DNA of 64,000 bases from Deltaproteobacteria bacterium. Its GTDB lineage: Bacteria; Myxococcota_A; UBA796; GCA-2862545. Shown in pieces: positions 44,539 to 52,798 of this stretch. Under the pieces are notes generated by a model that was given only the letters and a program-made list of their open reading frames with translations, did no database searches and was not told the origin of the DNA. A program made the position numbers and the translations under genes. The stretch lies in the NCBI GenBank assembly GCA_006226595.1, contig SBGP01000093.1, forward strand, positions 1 through 64,000, read 5' to 3'. The first letter of the stretch is position 1, and the number at the start of each line of letters is the position of its first letter.

Positions 44539-44570
44539 TCGTCTACCTGTCACGTGCTGAGGTGGTGGGC

Positions 44571-44587
44571 GGCGCTAGAATAGCGCC
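44571..44587 (+). promoter_or_regulatory. -10 box or start-adjacent hairpin before the CehA-type gene
   Basis: GGCGCTA (44571-44577), loop GAA, and TAGCGCC (44581-44587) form a perfect 7-base inverted repeat ending right at the ATG of 44588. The same bases contain TAGAAT (44575-44580), five of six matches to a -10 hexamer, with predicted +1 at 44587. No ribosome site lies next to the ATG; GGTGGTGGG upstream would only reach it if the hairpin loops out. Confidence 0.5.
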
Positions 44588-47500
44588 ATGCTCACGAACA
44601 AGCCTGTACGCCGCGCGCTCGTCACCGCCCTGGCACTCACCGCGTTCTCCGGATGCACCCCGGAGGAGCGGACCTTTGCCCGTGCGACGACGATCGACGA
44701 TCTCTCCCAGACCATCGGTGGCCCCAAGGCCCTCGGTGCGCCGGGTGACTTCTTGCTCGAAAACGATCGCGTGCGCGTGGTCGTCACCGGTGCGAGAAAC
44801 AGCATGGGCCCCAGCCTGTATGGCGGCTCGCTGATCGACGCGGATCTCCAGTGGGACGACCCGTCGCTCTCGCAGGGCTACGGGCGCGATCAGCTCGCCG
44901 AGATGTTCCCGACGGTGAACATGAACGTCGGTCGGCCGATGGAAGAGGGGGATGTGTACATCCTCAACGACGGCAGCAATGGCGAGCCGGCCGTCGTGCG
45001 CGTCGTGAGCAGCTACGAGCCATTCATCACGCTGCTCGGCGCACTGTGGGGCATCCTCTCCGCGCCCGACTTCCTCATGGTCACCGACTACATCGCCGAG
45101 CCCGGCAAGCCATGGATCCGCATCCAGACCACGGCGCTGTACGGCACCGACGATCTCGACGTCGCCCGCGAGTTCGAGGTCGGCGATCCGGTCCAGTACG
45201 GCGACGGCGACCTGCCGCTGCTCGACTGGGCCATCGAGACCGGCGTCGTCATCGGCGACTTCTACCTGCAGGGTGGCAGTATCGACGTGTTCGCCCCCGG
45301 GGACGGCTTCGACGAGGACCGGGTGGTGTTCGACGCCTTCCAGGCCGACCAGAACACGTTCCAGGAGCCCTTCGCCTATCCGTACCTGGCGGGCACCGGC
45401 GATGGCATCTCCTACGGCATCGCGGCGGCCGAGGGCGACGTGTTCGTCCCCCTGTTCACCGCGTCGCAGACCGCGGCCTTTGGTGGGGGCATGCAGGGCG
45501 ACGGCACGGACGACCGCTTCGCGCCCGGCACAGCCCTGACCTACGAGCGCTACTTCTTCATCGGCCACGGCGACGTCGGCTCGATCTTCGACGCCTACGC
45601 CGAGGCCCGCGAAGTGCCGACGGGCAGCATCCAGGGCACGGTCGCCGAGCAGGGCACCGGGCAGGGCGTCTCCGGCGCGCACATCTTCCTGTTCGAGCCC
45701 GGCGCCGAGCTTCCCACGATGCAGTGGGAGTCGGACGTCGACCCGCGCGACGAGATCGCCGACGGCTCCTTCGCCGGGCGCATCCCCGTCGGCGACTGGG
45801 AGATCATGGCGCACATGCACGGCCGCCCCGACTCGGCCCGCGTGCCGATCACGGTCGAGGAGGGGAGCGAGCTCAAGGTGCAGCTCGAGACCCCGCGCCC
45901 CGGCGTGCTCACGTACACCGTGCGCGACGAGCGCAACCGGACCATCCCGGCAAAGGTCACGATCTTCAAGGCCGATGCCGGCGAGCCTGCGCGCAACCCC
46001 GATCTCGGCGATGGGTACGAGGCGCGGACCGCGCGGTACGGGCGCCCCGAGATGGTGCTGTTCCCGATGTACGGCGCCGGCGAGGTCGAGCTGCCCGACG
46101 GCGACTACATCGCGGTGGCGACCCGCGGTCTCGAGTACGAGATCCACGAGTCCGCCCCGTTCACCATCGACAGCAACCGCGCGCACCACATCGACTTCCA
46201 GGTCATGCGCGGCATCGAGACCGACGGCTGGGTGAGCGCCGATCTGCACGTGCACGCCCAGCCCTCCCACGACTCCGGTGTGCGGCTGCACGACCGAGTG
46301 CGGACCATGGTCTGCGAGGGCGTCGAGTTCTTCGCGTCCACCGACCACGACTTCATCACCGACTACGGCCCGATCGTGGAAGAGCTGCAGATGGAGGAGT
46401 GGGTGCAGACGGCGGTCGGCGTCGAGACGACCACCATCGAGCTCGGCCACTTCCTGTCGTTCCCGCAGCAGGCGGACTTCCTCGGCCACGCCGGCGGTGC
46501 CTTCGACTGGACCGAGCAGGCGCCCGAGGACATCGTCGAGGAGCTGTACCGCAGCGGTGAGGCCGCCGGGTACGACCCGATCGTCTTCGTGGGCCACCCG
46601 CGCGACGGCATCCTCGGGTACTTCGACCAGTACAGCCTGAACCCGTACCGGGGCACGCCCGGGTTCGACGGCGAGCCCGGGCAGGCGGCGTTCAGCCCCG
46701 GGCTGACGTCGGCGACCAACCCGTTGCTCGCGCAGACCAACTTCACGTGGGACTTCGACGCGCTCGAGCTGCTCAACGGCAAGCGCCTCGCGTGGTTCCG
46801 CACCCCGACTCAGCCCGAGATGGACGCGTTCAAGGCCGAGGGCAACGATGCGGAGGCCACCTACGAGTGGATCACGCGCACGATGGAGGAGCAGGACCAG
46901 CTCGAGCAGGGTGTGTACAAGCTCGGCTACGGCTTCGAGGGCGAGCTCGATGACTGGTTCACGCTGCTCAACCTCGGCTTCCGGTTCACCGCGCTCGGCA
47001 ACTCCGACACCCACGGGTGGACGAGCACCGAGTCCGGCTGTCCGCGCAACTACATCATGTCCGAGACCGACAGCCCGGCCTGGATCGACGACCAGGCAAT
47101 GGCGGATGCGGTACGCGAACACAAGGTGGTCGCGAGCTACGGCCCCTTCGTGCGCTTCACGGCGGACCAGGGCACCATCGGCGACCAGATTCCCTCGGAT
47201 GGCACCGTGACGTTCACGCTCGAGGTGCAGGCGCCGAGCTGGATGGGCGCCGACCGCATCGAGTTCTACGAGAACGGCACCCTGATCCACGAGTTCGAGA
47301 TCCCCGAGACCACGGACTCCCTCCGCTACCTCGAGAGCTTCGAGCACGAGGTCACCAAGGACAGCTGGTACGTCGCGATCGTCACCAGTGACGACGACCT
47401 CGCCCCGCTGTTCACGCCGGTCGAGATCCCGTACGTGCCGCTCGAGGAGGTCGTCACCGAGGCGCTCTCCGGTGTGCCGGCGGTCGCGAACCTGCTGTCG

Positions 47501-47644
47501 GCGGCCGAGCCTTTCCCGCGGGTGTACCCGATTCACCCGTACGCGGTCACCAACCCGATCTGGGTCGACCTCGACGATGACGGCTGGGACGCGCCGGGCC
47601 TGCCGGACTGGCTGCAGGAGCCCGACGAGCCCGCCGCGCGGTAG
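44588..47644 (+). CDS. Large lipoprotein with CehA/McbA-type PHP metallohydrolase domain
   Basis: A 1018-residue lipoprotein (lipobox LTAFSGC, Cys 23). Residues about 40-540 are beta-rich, with a Ig/transthyretin-like region near 355-540. The PHP-type metal site follows: DLHVHA at 552-557, STDHD at 584-588 and GNSDTHG at 804-810. These match the CehA/McbA family of metal-dependent hydrolases, which include carbaryl and other ester hydrolases; the natural substrate here is unknown. The start has no ribosome site and is discussed with the leaderless promoters. The LDH-family gene follows after eight bases. Confidence 0.82.
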   Translation: MLTNKPVRRALVTALALTAFSGCTPEERTFARATTIDDLSQTIGGPKALGAPGDFLLENDRVRVVVTGARNSMGPSLYGGSLIDADLQWDDPSLSQGYGRDQLAEMFPTVNMNVGRPMEEGDVYILNDGSNGEPAVVRVVSSYEPFITLLGALWGILSAPDFLMVTDYIAEPGKPWIRIQTTALYGTDDLDVAREFEVGDPVQYGDGDLPLLDWAIETGVVIGDFYLQGGSIDVFAPGDGFDEDRVVFDAFQADQNTFQEPFAYPYLAGTGDGISYGIAAAEGDVFVPLFTASQTAAFGGGMQGDGTDDRFAPGTALTYERYFFIGHGDVGSIFDAYAEAREVPTGSIQGTVAEQGTGQGVSGAHIFLFEPGAELPTMQWESDVDPRDEIADGSFAGRIPVGDWEIMAHMHGRPDSARVPITVEEGSELKVQLETPRPGVLTYTVRDERNRTIPAKVTIFKADAGEPARNPDLGDGYEARTARYGRPEMVLFPMYGAGEVELPDGDYIAVATRGLEYEIHESAPFTIDSNRAHHIDFQVMRGIETDGWVSADLHVHAQPSHDSGVRLHDRVRTMVCEGVEFFASTDHDFITDYGPIVEELQMEEWVQTAVGVETTTIELGHFLSFPQQADFLGHAGGAFDWTEQAPEDIVEELYRSGEAAGYDPIVFVGHPRDGILGYFDQYSLNPYRGTPGFDGEPGQAAFSPGLTSATNPLLAQTNFTWDFDALELLNGKRLAWFRTPTQPEMDAFKAEGNDAEATYEWITRTMEEQDQLEQGVYKLGYGFEGELDDWFTLLNLGFRFTALGNSDTHGWTSTESGCPRNYIMSETDSPAWIDDQAMADAVREHKVVASYGPFVRFTADQGTIGDQIPSDGTVTFTLEVQAPSWMGADRIEFYENGTLIHEFEIPETTDSLRYLESFEHEVTKDSWYVAIVTSDDDLAPLFTPVEIPYVPLEEVVTEALSGVPAVANLLSAAEPFPRVYPIHPYAVTNPIWVDLDDDGWDAPGLPDWLQEPDEPAAR

Positions 47645-47652
47645 GGGCGCGC

Positions 47653-48558
47653 ATGCGCATCGGAATCATCGGGCTTGGATGGGTCGGGACGAGCGTCGCG
47701 ATCTCGACCCTCCACCGTGGCGTGGCCCGCGAGCTGTGGCTGTATGACCTTCAGCGCGAGCTGGCGGAAGGCGAGGCGATGGACCTCGCGCAGGGCTCGC
47801 CGTTCTATCCGCGCGCCGAGGTGCGGTCGGTCGACCTCGCGCGCATGCGCGAGTGCGACGCGGTGGTCATCGCCGCCGGACGGGGAGGCACCGCCAACGA
47901 GACGCGCCTGCAGCTGCTGCGCGAGAACGCTCGCATCATGCGCGACATCGCGCACGCGCTTCGGGGCTGTCGCGGCATCGTGGTGGTGGTGTCGAATCCC
48001 GTGGACGTGCTCACCCGAATCGTGCAGGAGGCGTCGGGCTTGCCGCCGGCGCGGGTCATCGGCACGGGCACGATGCTCGATACGGCGCGGCTCAGGCATG
48101 CCCTGGGGGCTCGGCTCGATCTGGAGCCCCGCTCGGTCCATGCCCAGGTGGTCGGCGAGCACGGGGACTCGGAGGTCGTGCTGTTCTCGTCGGCGCAGAT
48201 CGGCGGTGTACCGCTCCGGTCCTGGCCAGGCTGGAGCCCGACTGCCGAGGGCGAGGTCGCCGAGGGCGTGCGCCGAGCGGCCTACGAGATCATCCAGCGC
48301 AAGGGCGCGACCAACCATGCCATCGGCCTGGTCACCGCGTCGCTGCTGCAGTGGACGCTGCGCGGTGAGCGGCGGGTGCTCACCGTGTCGCGCGTCCAGG
48401 AGGGGGCGTTCGGACTGCGCGACGTGGCGCTGTCCCTCCCGACTGTCGTCGGCGCAGACGGCGCCATCGAGGTGCTCGAGCCCACTGTCGACGAGGGTGA
48501 GCGCGCAGGACTGCTGCGTTCCGCCGAGGTGCTCGCGGCGGCCTACGCATCGCTCTAG
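47653..48558 (+). CDS. L-lactate/malate dehydrogenase family protein
   Basis: A 301-residue NAD-dependent 2-hydroxyacid dehydrogenase. It has the GxGxxG loop (IIGLGWVGTS), catalytic Asp 143 and Arg 146 in MLDTARLR, His 170 in GEHGDS, and Arg 85 in NETRLQ. At the position that distinguishes lactate (Gln) from malate (Arg) dehydrogenases, six residues before that Arg, there is Gly 79, so substrate cannot be assigned and a bulkier 2-oxoacid is possible. GAxNHAIG near residue 217 is family-typical. Eight bases downstream of the CehA-type gene. Confidence 0.85.
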   Translation: MRIGIIGLGWVGTSVAISTLHRGVARELWLYDLQRELAEGEAMDLAQGSPFYPRAEVRSVDLARMRECDAVVIAAGRGGTANETRLQLLRENARIMRDIAHALRGCRGIVVVVSNPVDVLTRIVQEASGLPPARVIGTGTMLDTARLRHALGARLDLEPRSVHAQVVGEHGDSEVVLFSSAQIGGVPLRSWPGWSPTAEGEVAEGVRRAAYEIIQRKGATNHAIGLVTASLLQWTLRGERRVLTVSRVQEGAFGLRDVALSLPTVVGADGAIEVLEPTVDEGERAGLLRSAEVLAAAYASL

Positions 48559-48570
48559 GGCGAAGCCCGA

Positions 48571-48585
48571 GCCTCGTGTCGAGGC
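48571..48585. terminator. Possible bidirectional hairpin between convergent genes
   Basis: GCCTCG (48571-48576), loop TGT, CGAGGC (48580-48585), in the 42-base gap between the LDH-family and SerA-like genes. Outer bases also pair partly. No U-tract on either strand, so termination is uncertain. Confidence 0.3.
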
Positions 48586-48600
48586 CCGAGCGGGCCGGAG

Positions 48601-49914
48601 CTAGTCGTTGATCTCGATCTGGCGGATCGAGCGAATCGCGTCCTCGTCGCCGGCGAGGTCCTTGGCACGCTGCACCAGCTGCTCGAGCTCGTGGGGCTTG
48701 AGCGGCCGGTCGAGCACGGAGAGGTCGTAGGCGATGCCGTTCGGGAAGTCGAGGTGGGTCGACCCGAGGTTGCTCGCCTCGGCCTCGTAGATGGCGTCGT
48801 CGACGGCCTTCTTGGTTCCGCGAGCGGTGGAGTGCACGACCGCGAGCACCGCGCCGCCCTCGGGCGGCGGGTTCACGGCGAGCTGCGCCTTGGGCGAGAA
48901 CACGCAGTCGCGGATCTGGCCGAAGTTCGACGCGGCGCCGATGGTCTGGGCGACGCGCCGGGCGATGCGCGGCTGCGCCTCCTGCGTGGCCGCACCGATG
49001 TGCGGGGTGCAGGTGATGCGGTGCTGTCCAGCGTAGGGGTTCTCCCACGCGGGGGCGCCCGGCGCGGGCTCCTCGGGGTACACGTCGACCGCGGCCCGGC
49101 GGATGGCGCCGGCGTTCACCGCCGCGAGCAGGGCCTCGCTGGTGTGGAGGTTGCCGCGAGCGAGGTTGAGGAAGATGCGCGGGCTGGAGCTCGGACGGTC
49201 GGCGCCGAGCTGGCCGAGCACGTCGTCCAGCAGGTTCGCATTGTCACGACCGCGGGGATCGCGCGCCGAGGTGTGCACCGAGACGATGTCGCAGGTGCGG
49301 AACAGCTCTTCGACGGACTCGCAGGCGTGCCAGCCGAACTCGTGACCGACCTCGGTGGCGACGAGACGCGCGTCGTAGAACGCGATCTCCATGCCGAGGG
49401 CCTCGCAGGCACGAGCCACGCCGCGCCCGATGTTGCCGAGCCCGAGGATGCCGAGCCGCTTGTCCATGATCTCGAAGCGGCCCGAGGCCGTCTTCTCCCA
49501 CACGTGGGCGTGGGTCTGGACGTCGGTCTCGTAGAAACGCCGGGACAGCGCGATCATGTGGCCGATAGCCATCTCGACGACGGAGCGGCCGTTGGAGACC
49601 GGGTCGTTGAACACCATCACGCCGTAGTCGGCGCAGGCCTCCTTATCGACGCTGTCGTCGCCGATGCAGCAGAGCTGGATCGCGGCGAGGTCCGGGCAGC
49701 TCTCGATCACGCGGCGGGTAACGGGCACCCGGCTGCGCTTGAACAGGACCTGGGCACCGTTGTCGCGGATGGCGGCGATCAGGGTGTCCTCGTCGGGCAC
49801 ATCGTCGATGCGCACGGCCTCGATCCCCACCCGCGACAGGCGCTCGTCGAGCGTGACGTGCGGGTTCTCGACGACCAGGCCCTTGGTGTACGGGCCGGTG
49901 TGAATGCGGGCCAT
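48601..49914 (-). CDS. serA: D-3-phosphoglycerate dehydrogenase-like 2-hydroxyacid dehydrogenase
   Basis: A 437-residue D-isomer-specific 2-hydroxyacid dehydrogenase. The NAD site is GILGLGNIGRGVA, and the catalytic Arg-Glu-His set is visible in NLARGNLHTS, VDVYPEEPAPG and TPHIGAATQEA. The C-terminal 90 residues (AVLAVVHSTARGTKKAVDD onward) look like a divergent ACT domain, as in feedback-regulated SerA. This favours phosphoglycerate dehydrogenase, first step of serine synthesis, over other family members. The ATG overlaps the NYN-LOTUS gene stop (ATGA), an unexpected coupling discussed in the findings. Confidence 0.82.
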   Translation of the reverse strand: MARIHTGPYTKGLVVENPHVTLDERLSRVGIEAVRIDDVPDEDTLIAAIRDNGAQVLFKRSRVPVTRRVIESCPDLAAIQLCCIGDDSVDKEACADYGVMVFNDPVSNGRSVVEMAIGHMIALSRRFYETDVQTHAHVWEKTASGRFEIMDKRLGILGLGNIGRGVARACEALGMEIAFYDARLVATEVGHEFGWHACESVEELFRTCDIVSVHTSARDPRGRDNANLLDDVLGQLGADRPSSSPRIFLNLARGNLHTSEALLAAVNAGAIRRAAVDVYPEEPAPGAPAWENPYAGQHRITCTPHIGAATQEAQPRIARRVAQTIGAASNFGQIRDCVFSPKAQLAVNPPPEGGAVLAVVHSTARGTKKAVDDAIYEAEASNLGSTHLDFPNGIAYDLSVLDRPLKPHELEQLVQRAKDLAGDEDAIRSIRQIEIND

Positions 49915-51749
49915 CAGCCCTCCTCCTCGGTCTTCTTCTTGGTGGTCCGGCGGCGGCGGGGAGCGCGCTTGGGCTTCTCCTCCTCGGCCGGTGCCTCCTC
50001 AGAGCCATCCGCGGATGCATCTGTGGCAGCGGCCTCGGCGGGCTCGTCAGCCTTGGGCTCCTCCGCCGGCTCGACCGCCTTCGGCTCCTCGACCTTCGGC
50101 TCCTCGGCGGGGGCCTCGTTGGTCTCGGCGGCGGGCTGCGCGACCGGTGCTTCCTCGTCCGCGGAGGTCTCCTCGACGGTCTCGGCCGCGGGCTTCTTCT
50201 TGCGGGTGCGCTTGCGCTTCTTGGGCGCGGGCTCCTCTTCGAGAATGAGCACGTCACCGTCGTCGTCGTCGCCGCCGACCTCGAGGATCGCGTCGAGGTC
50301 AGAGGCCGCCGGCGCGTTCTTCGCGGGCTGCTCCTCGGTCTCCTCGAACACGAGCAGGTCGTCGAGGTCGAGGTCGATGTCCTTCGTGCCCTGGGGGCCC
50401 TGGGCGTCGTCGTCGTCGTCGTCGCTCTTCACCGGCGGGGCGGCGAGCCACGCCAGCGCTTCCTCGACCTCCCGGCTGCGATCGGCGTTGCCGAGGAACA
50501 GCTCTGCGAGCACGGTGGAGTCGGGCAGATCGACGTCCGCCTCGCGGAGCTCGCCGAGGTACACGCCCATGAGCAGCTCGTTGATCTTCGCGGCGTCCTT
50601 GTTCAGCGTGAACGGCGCCTGGAAGGTGCGGATCGGCGTGCCGTCCTTGTGGATGAGCACATCGGCCTTGAGCAGCGCGTCGAACAGGGCGTGCACGCTC
50701 TGCTTCGGCAGCTCGGGGCGGGTGCGACGGAGGCGCTTGCGCACGTCCTCCTGCACGAACTTGGCAGTCACCCGGCGGCGGCGCTTGCGGCGGTCGCTGA
50801 CGATGGCGTCGATGGTCTCGAGCACGGTGAGACGGGTCGGCGCGGACATCGGGTCCATGCCGCGCGCGGCGAGCACCTTGACGATCTCGAGGGCACCCTC
50901 GGGGGTGTACTCGTCGACGTAGGCGCCCTCGACGGTCTCGCCGGCGGGGGCCTTGCTGTCCTCGCTGCGCTCGCGGACCGGCTCCGGGGCCTCTCCCTCG
51001 ACGAGGTCCACGCGGTAGCCGCCGGACTTGGTGTCGCGGATGACCTTGATGAAGCCGGCGTCCTGGGCCGCCTCGAGGAAGCGCGCGAAGGAGCTGAACT
51101 TGAGATCGCTCTCGGAGAAGTCCGGGCTCTTGCGGAGCATCGCGCCCTTGACCACGCTCGCGAGCGGCGGATCCGGGTTCTCGCGCTGCAGACCCTGCAC
51201 GGCCTCGGCGGCCAGCTCGTACGCGGCCTCGCGGGTCATGCGGTTGTCGCGACGACGCGTGCGGGTGGACTGGCGGCGACCACGCTGCTGCTGCACCAGG
51301 CCGTCGTAGAAGAAGAACTCGTCACACGCCTCGATGAGCAGGCGGCTCGTAGAGGACCGGCAGCCGCAGCCGATGACGCGCTTGTTGTGCTCCCGCAGCT
51401 TCTGGGCGAGGGGAGTGAAGTCGCTATCGCCGGAGACGATGACGTAGGTGCTGATGTAGTCGCGCGTCAGGGCGAGCTCGAGGCAGTCGACGACCATCGC
51501 GATGTCCGCGCGGTTCTTGTCCTGCATGCCGTGCGACGTGAGCTCGTACATGGTCACGTTGGCGCGGAGCAGCTCCTGCTTGAAGCGAGCGAACCGACCC
51601 CAGTCGGCGTAGCTGCGGGCGACGAGCACCCGGCCCTTGTCCTTGACGCGGGCGAGGACGGCTTCGACGTCGAACCGTCCCAGGCCATCCTTCTCCGTGC
51701 CCGCTGCAATGTTTTCGAAGTCGATCAGTACCGCGAGGGTCTCTTCCAA
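49914..51749 (-). CDS. NYN (PIN-like) nuclease-type protein with LOTUS/OST-HTH domain
   Basis: A 611-residue protein. The NYN domain (about 4-150) has the acidic set LIDFEN (Asp 10), NRADIAM (Asp 82) and SGDSDF (Asp 108 and 110), as in LabA/DUF88 RNases. A LOTUS/OST-HTH domain (about 172-250) contains FARFLEAAQDAGFIKV and ends GGYRVDL. A second winged-helix-like region (about 290-370) is followed by a long acidic tail with Lys/Arg clusters (KKRKRTRKKK). Likely an RNA-binding nuclease. Start choice: TTG 51749 has GGAG with six-base spacing and fits NYN N-termini; an ATG at 51926 would add an unlikely Arg/Pro-rich tail. Coupled to serA. Confidence 0.85.
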   Translation of the reverse strand: MEETLAVLIDFENIAAGTEKDGLGRFDVEAVLARVKDKGRVLVARSYADWGRFARFKQELLRANVTMYELTSHGMQDKNRADIAMVVDCLELALTRDYISTYVIVSGDSDFTPLAQKLREHNKRVIGCGCRSSTSRLLIEACDEFFFYDGLVQQQRGRRQSTRTRRRDNRMTREAAYELAAEAVQGLQRENPDPPLASVVKGAMLRKSPDFSESDLKFSSFARFLEAAQDAGFIKVIRDTKSGGYRVDLVEGEAPEPVRERSEDSKAPAGETVEGAYVDEYTPEGALEIVKVLAARGMDPMSAPTRLTVLETIDAIVSDRRKRRRRVTAKFVQEDVRKRLRRTRPELPKQSVHALFDALLKADVLIHKDGTPIRTFQAPFTLNKDAAKINELLMGVYLGELREADVDLPDSTVLAELFLGNADRSREVEEALAWLAAPPVKSDDDDDDAQGPQGTKDIDLDLDDLLVFEETEEQPAKNAPAASDLDAILEVGGDDDDGDVLILEEEPAPKKRKRTRKKKPAAETVEETSADEEAPVAQPAAETNEAPAEEPKVEEPKAVEPAEEPKADEPAEAAATDASADGSEEAPAEEEKPKRAPRRRRTTKKKTEEEG

Positions 51750-51961
51750 GTTGTTCTCCGCGAAGTGTCGCGTATGGTCGTTCTCCCCTTGGGAGGCCGC
51801 ACACCGGGGTGTGCGCCTTTGGGCCACGGGGCGTGGGGTCGACTCGCGACGAGCCGCACCGCCGCCAGCCGCATAAGCGGACGGTGAGTCCCGCACAAGG
51901 CGAAGTTCGGGTGACGAGCGTGTCATCCGGGTGCCGCAGGGCCAGCCCAGGAGCCCACACG

Positions 51962-52795
51962 ATGACGCAGTTCGCTCGTTTCTCTGGTACCGACCGCTAC
52001 ATCGCCGACGAAGGCCTGATGTCTTCGGTGAACGCGGCGCTCGTCCTCGAGCGCCCGCTCCTCGTGAAGGGTGAGCCTGGAACCGGCAAGACGCTCCTCG
52101 CGCATGCGGTGTCCGAGGCCCTTGGCCGCCCGCTGCTCACCTGGCACGTGAAGTCCACGACCAAGGCCGAGGAGGGCATGTACACCTACGACGTGGTCCA
52201 GCGGCTCAACGACAGCCGCTTCGGCGACCACGACGTGAGCAACATCCGCAACTACATCCAATACGGACCCGTCGGGCAGGCCTTCGCCTCCGAAGTCCCC
52301 ACGGTGCTGCTCATCGACGAGGTCGACAAGGCCGACATCGAGTTCCCGAACGACCTGCTCCGCGAGCTCGACGAGATGGCGTTCACTATCCGTGAGCTCG
52401 ACGAGACCGTGAAGGCCGTGCACCGCCCGCTGGTGATCATCACCTCGAACGCCGAGAAGGAGCTGCCTGACGCATTCCTCCGCCGGTGCGTGTTCCACTT
52501 CATCAGCTTCCCGGACCGCGAGCGCATGGAGCGCATCGTGCGCGTGCACTTGCCGAAGCTCGAGCAGAACCTGCTCAACGCGGCGCTCGACCGCTTCTTC
52601 GCATTCCGCAAGACCCAGGGCCTGCGCAAGCCGCCCTCCACCTCCGAGCTCGTCGACTGGCTGACCGTGCTCGTCGCCTCGGGCCTCGATCCCGAGACCG
52701 TCTCCGAGGGCGACCCCTTCCTCGGTGTGCTGTTCAAGGGCGAGCAGGACCTCGCTGCCGCGGTCGACAAGCGCCGCGGCCGGTCGAGCTGGTAG
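51962..52795 (+). CDS. MoxR-type AAA+ ATPase
   Basis: A 277-residue AAA+ ATPase with Walker A GEPGTGKT at 37-44, Walker B LLIDEVDKAD and sensor-1 ITSNAEKELPDAF. It resembles the MoxR subgroup that partners with VWA proteins to fold or activate metal-containing complexes. AGGAG with a nine-base spacing precedes the ATG. The VWA gene follows after three bases, confirming the usual pairing. The 212 bases upstream, shared with the divergent NYN gene, hold no other gene. Confidence 0.92.
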   Translation: MTQFARFSGTDRYIADEGLMSSVNAALVLERPLLVKGEPGTGKTLLAHAVSEALGRPLLTWHVKSTTKAEEGMYTYDVVQRLNDSRFGDHDVSNIRNYIQYGPVGQAFASEVPTVLLIDEVDKADIEFPNDLLRELDEMAFTIRELDETVKAVHRPLVIITSNAEKELPDAFLRRCVFHFISFPDRERMERIVRVHLPKLEQNLLNAALDRFFAFRKTQGLRKPPSTSELVDWLTVLVASGLDPETVSEGDPFLGVLFKGEQDLAAAVDKRRGRSSW

Positions 52796-52798
52796 CCC

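Noticed and set aside
44543-47536. Long minus-strand frame opposite the CehA-type gene
   Set aside because: Low-complexity His/Arg/Val sequence with no motif; antisense shadow of a gene with a clear lipobox and metal site.
47653-48558. Calling the LDH-family gene plain malate dehydrogenase
   Set aside because: The specificity residue is Gly rather than Arg, so neither malate nor lactate can be assigned.
51750-51926. N-terminal extension of the NYN protein to the ATG at 51926
   Set aside because: The extra residues are Arg/Pro/Ser-rich without conservation; TTG 51749 has a well-placed GGAG and matches NYN N-termini.
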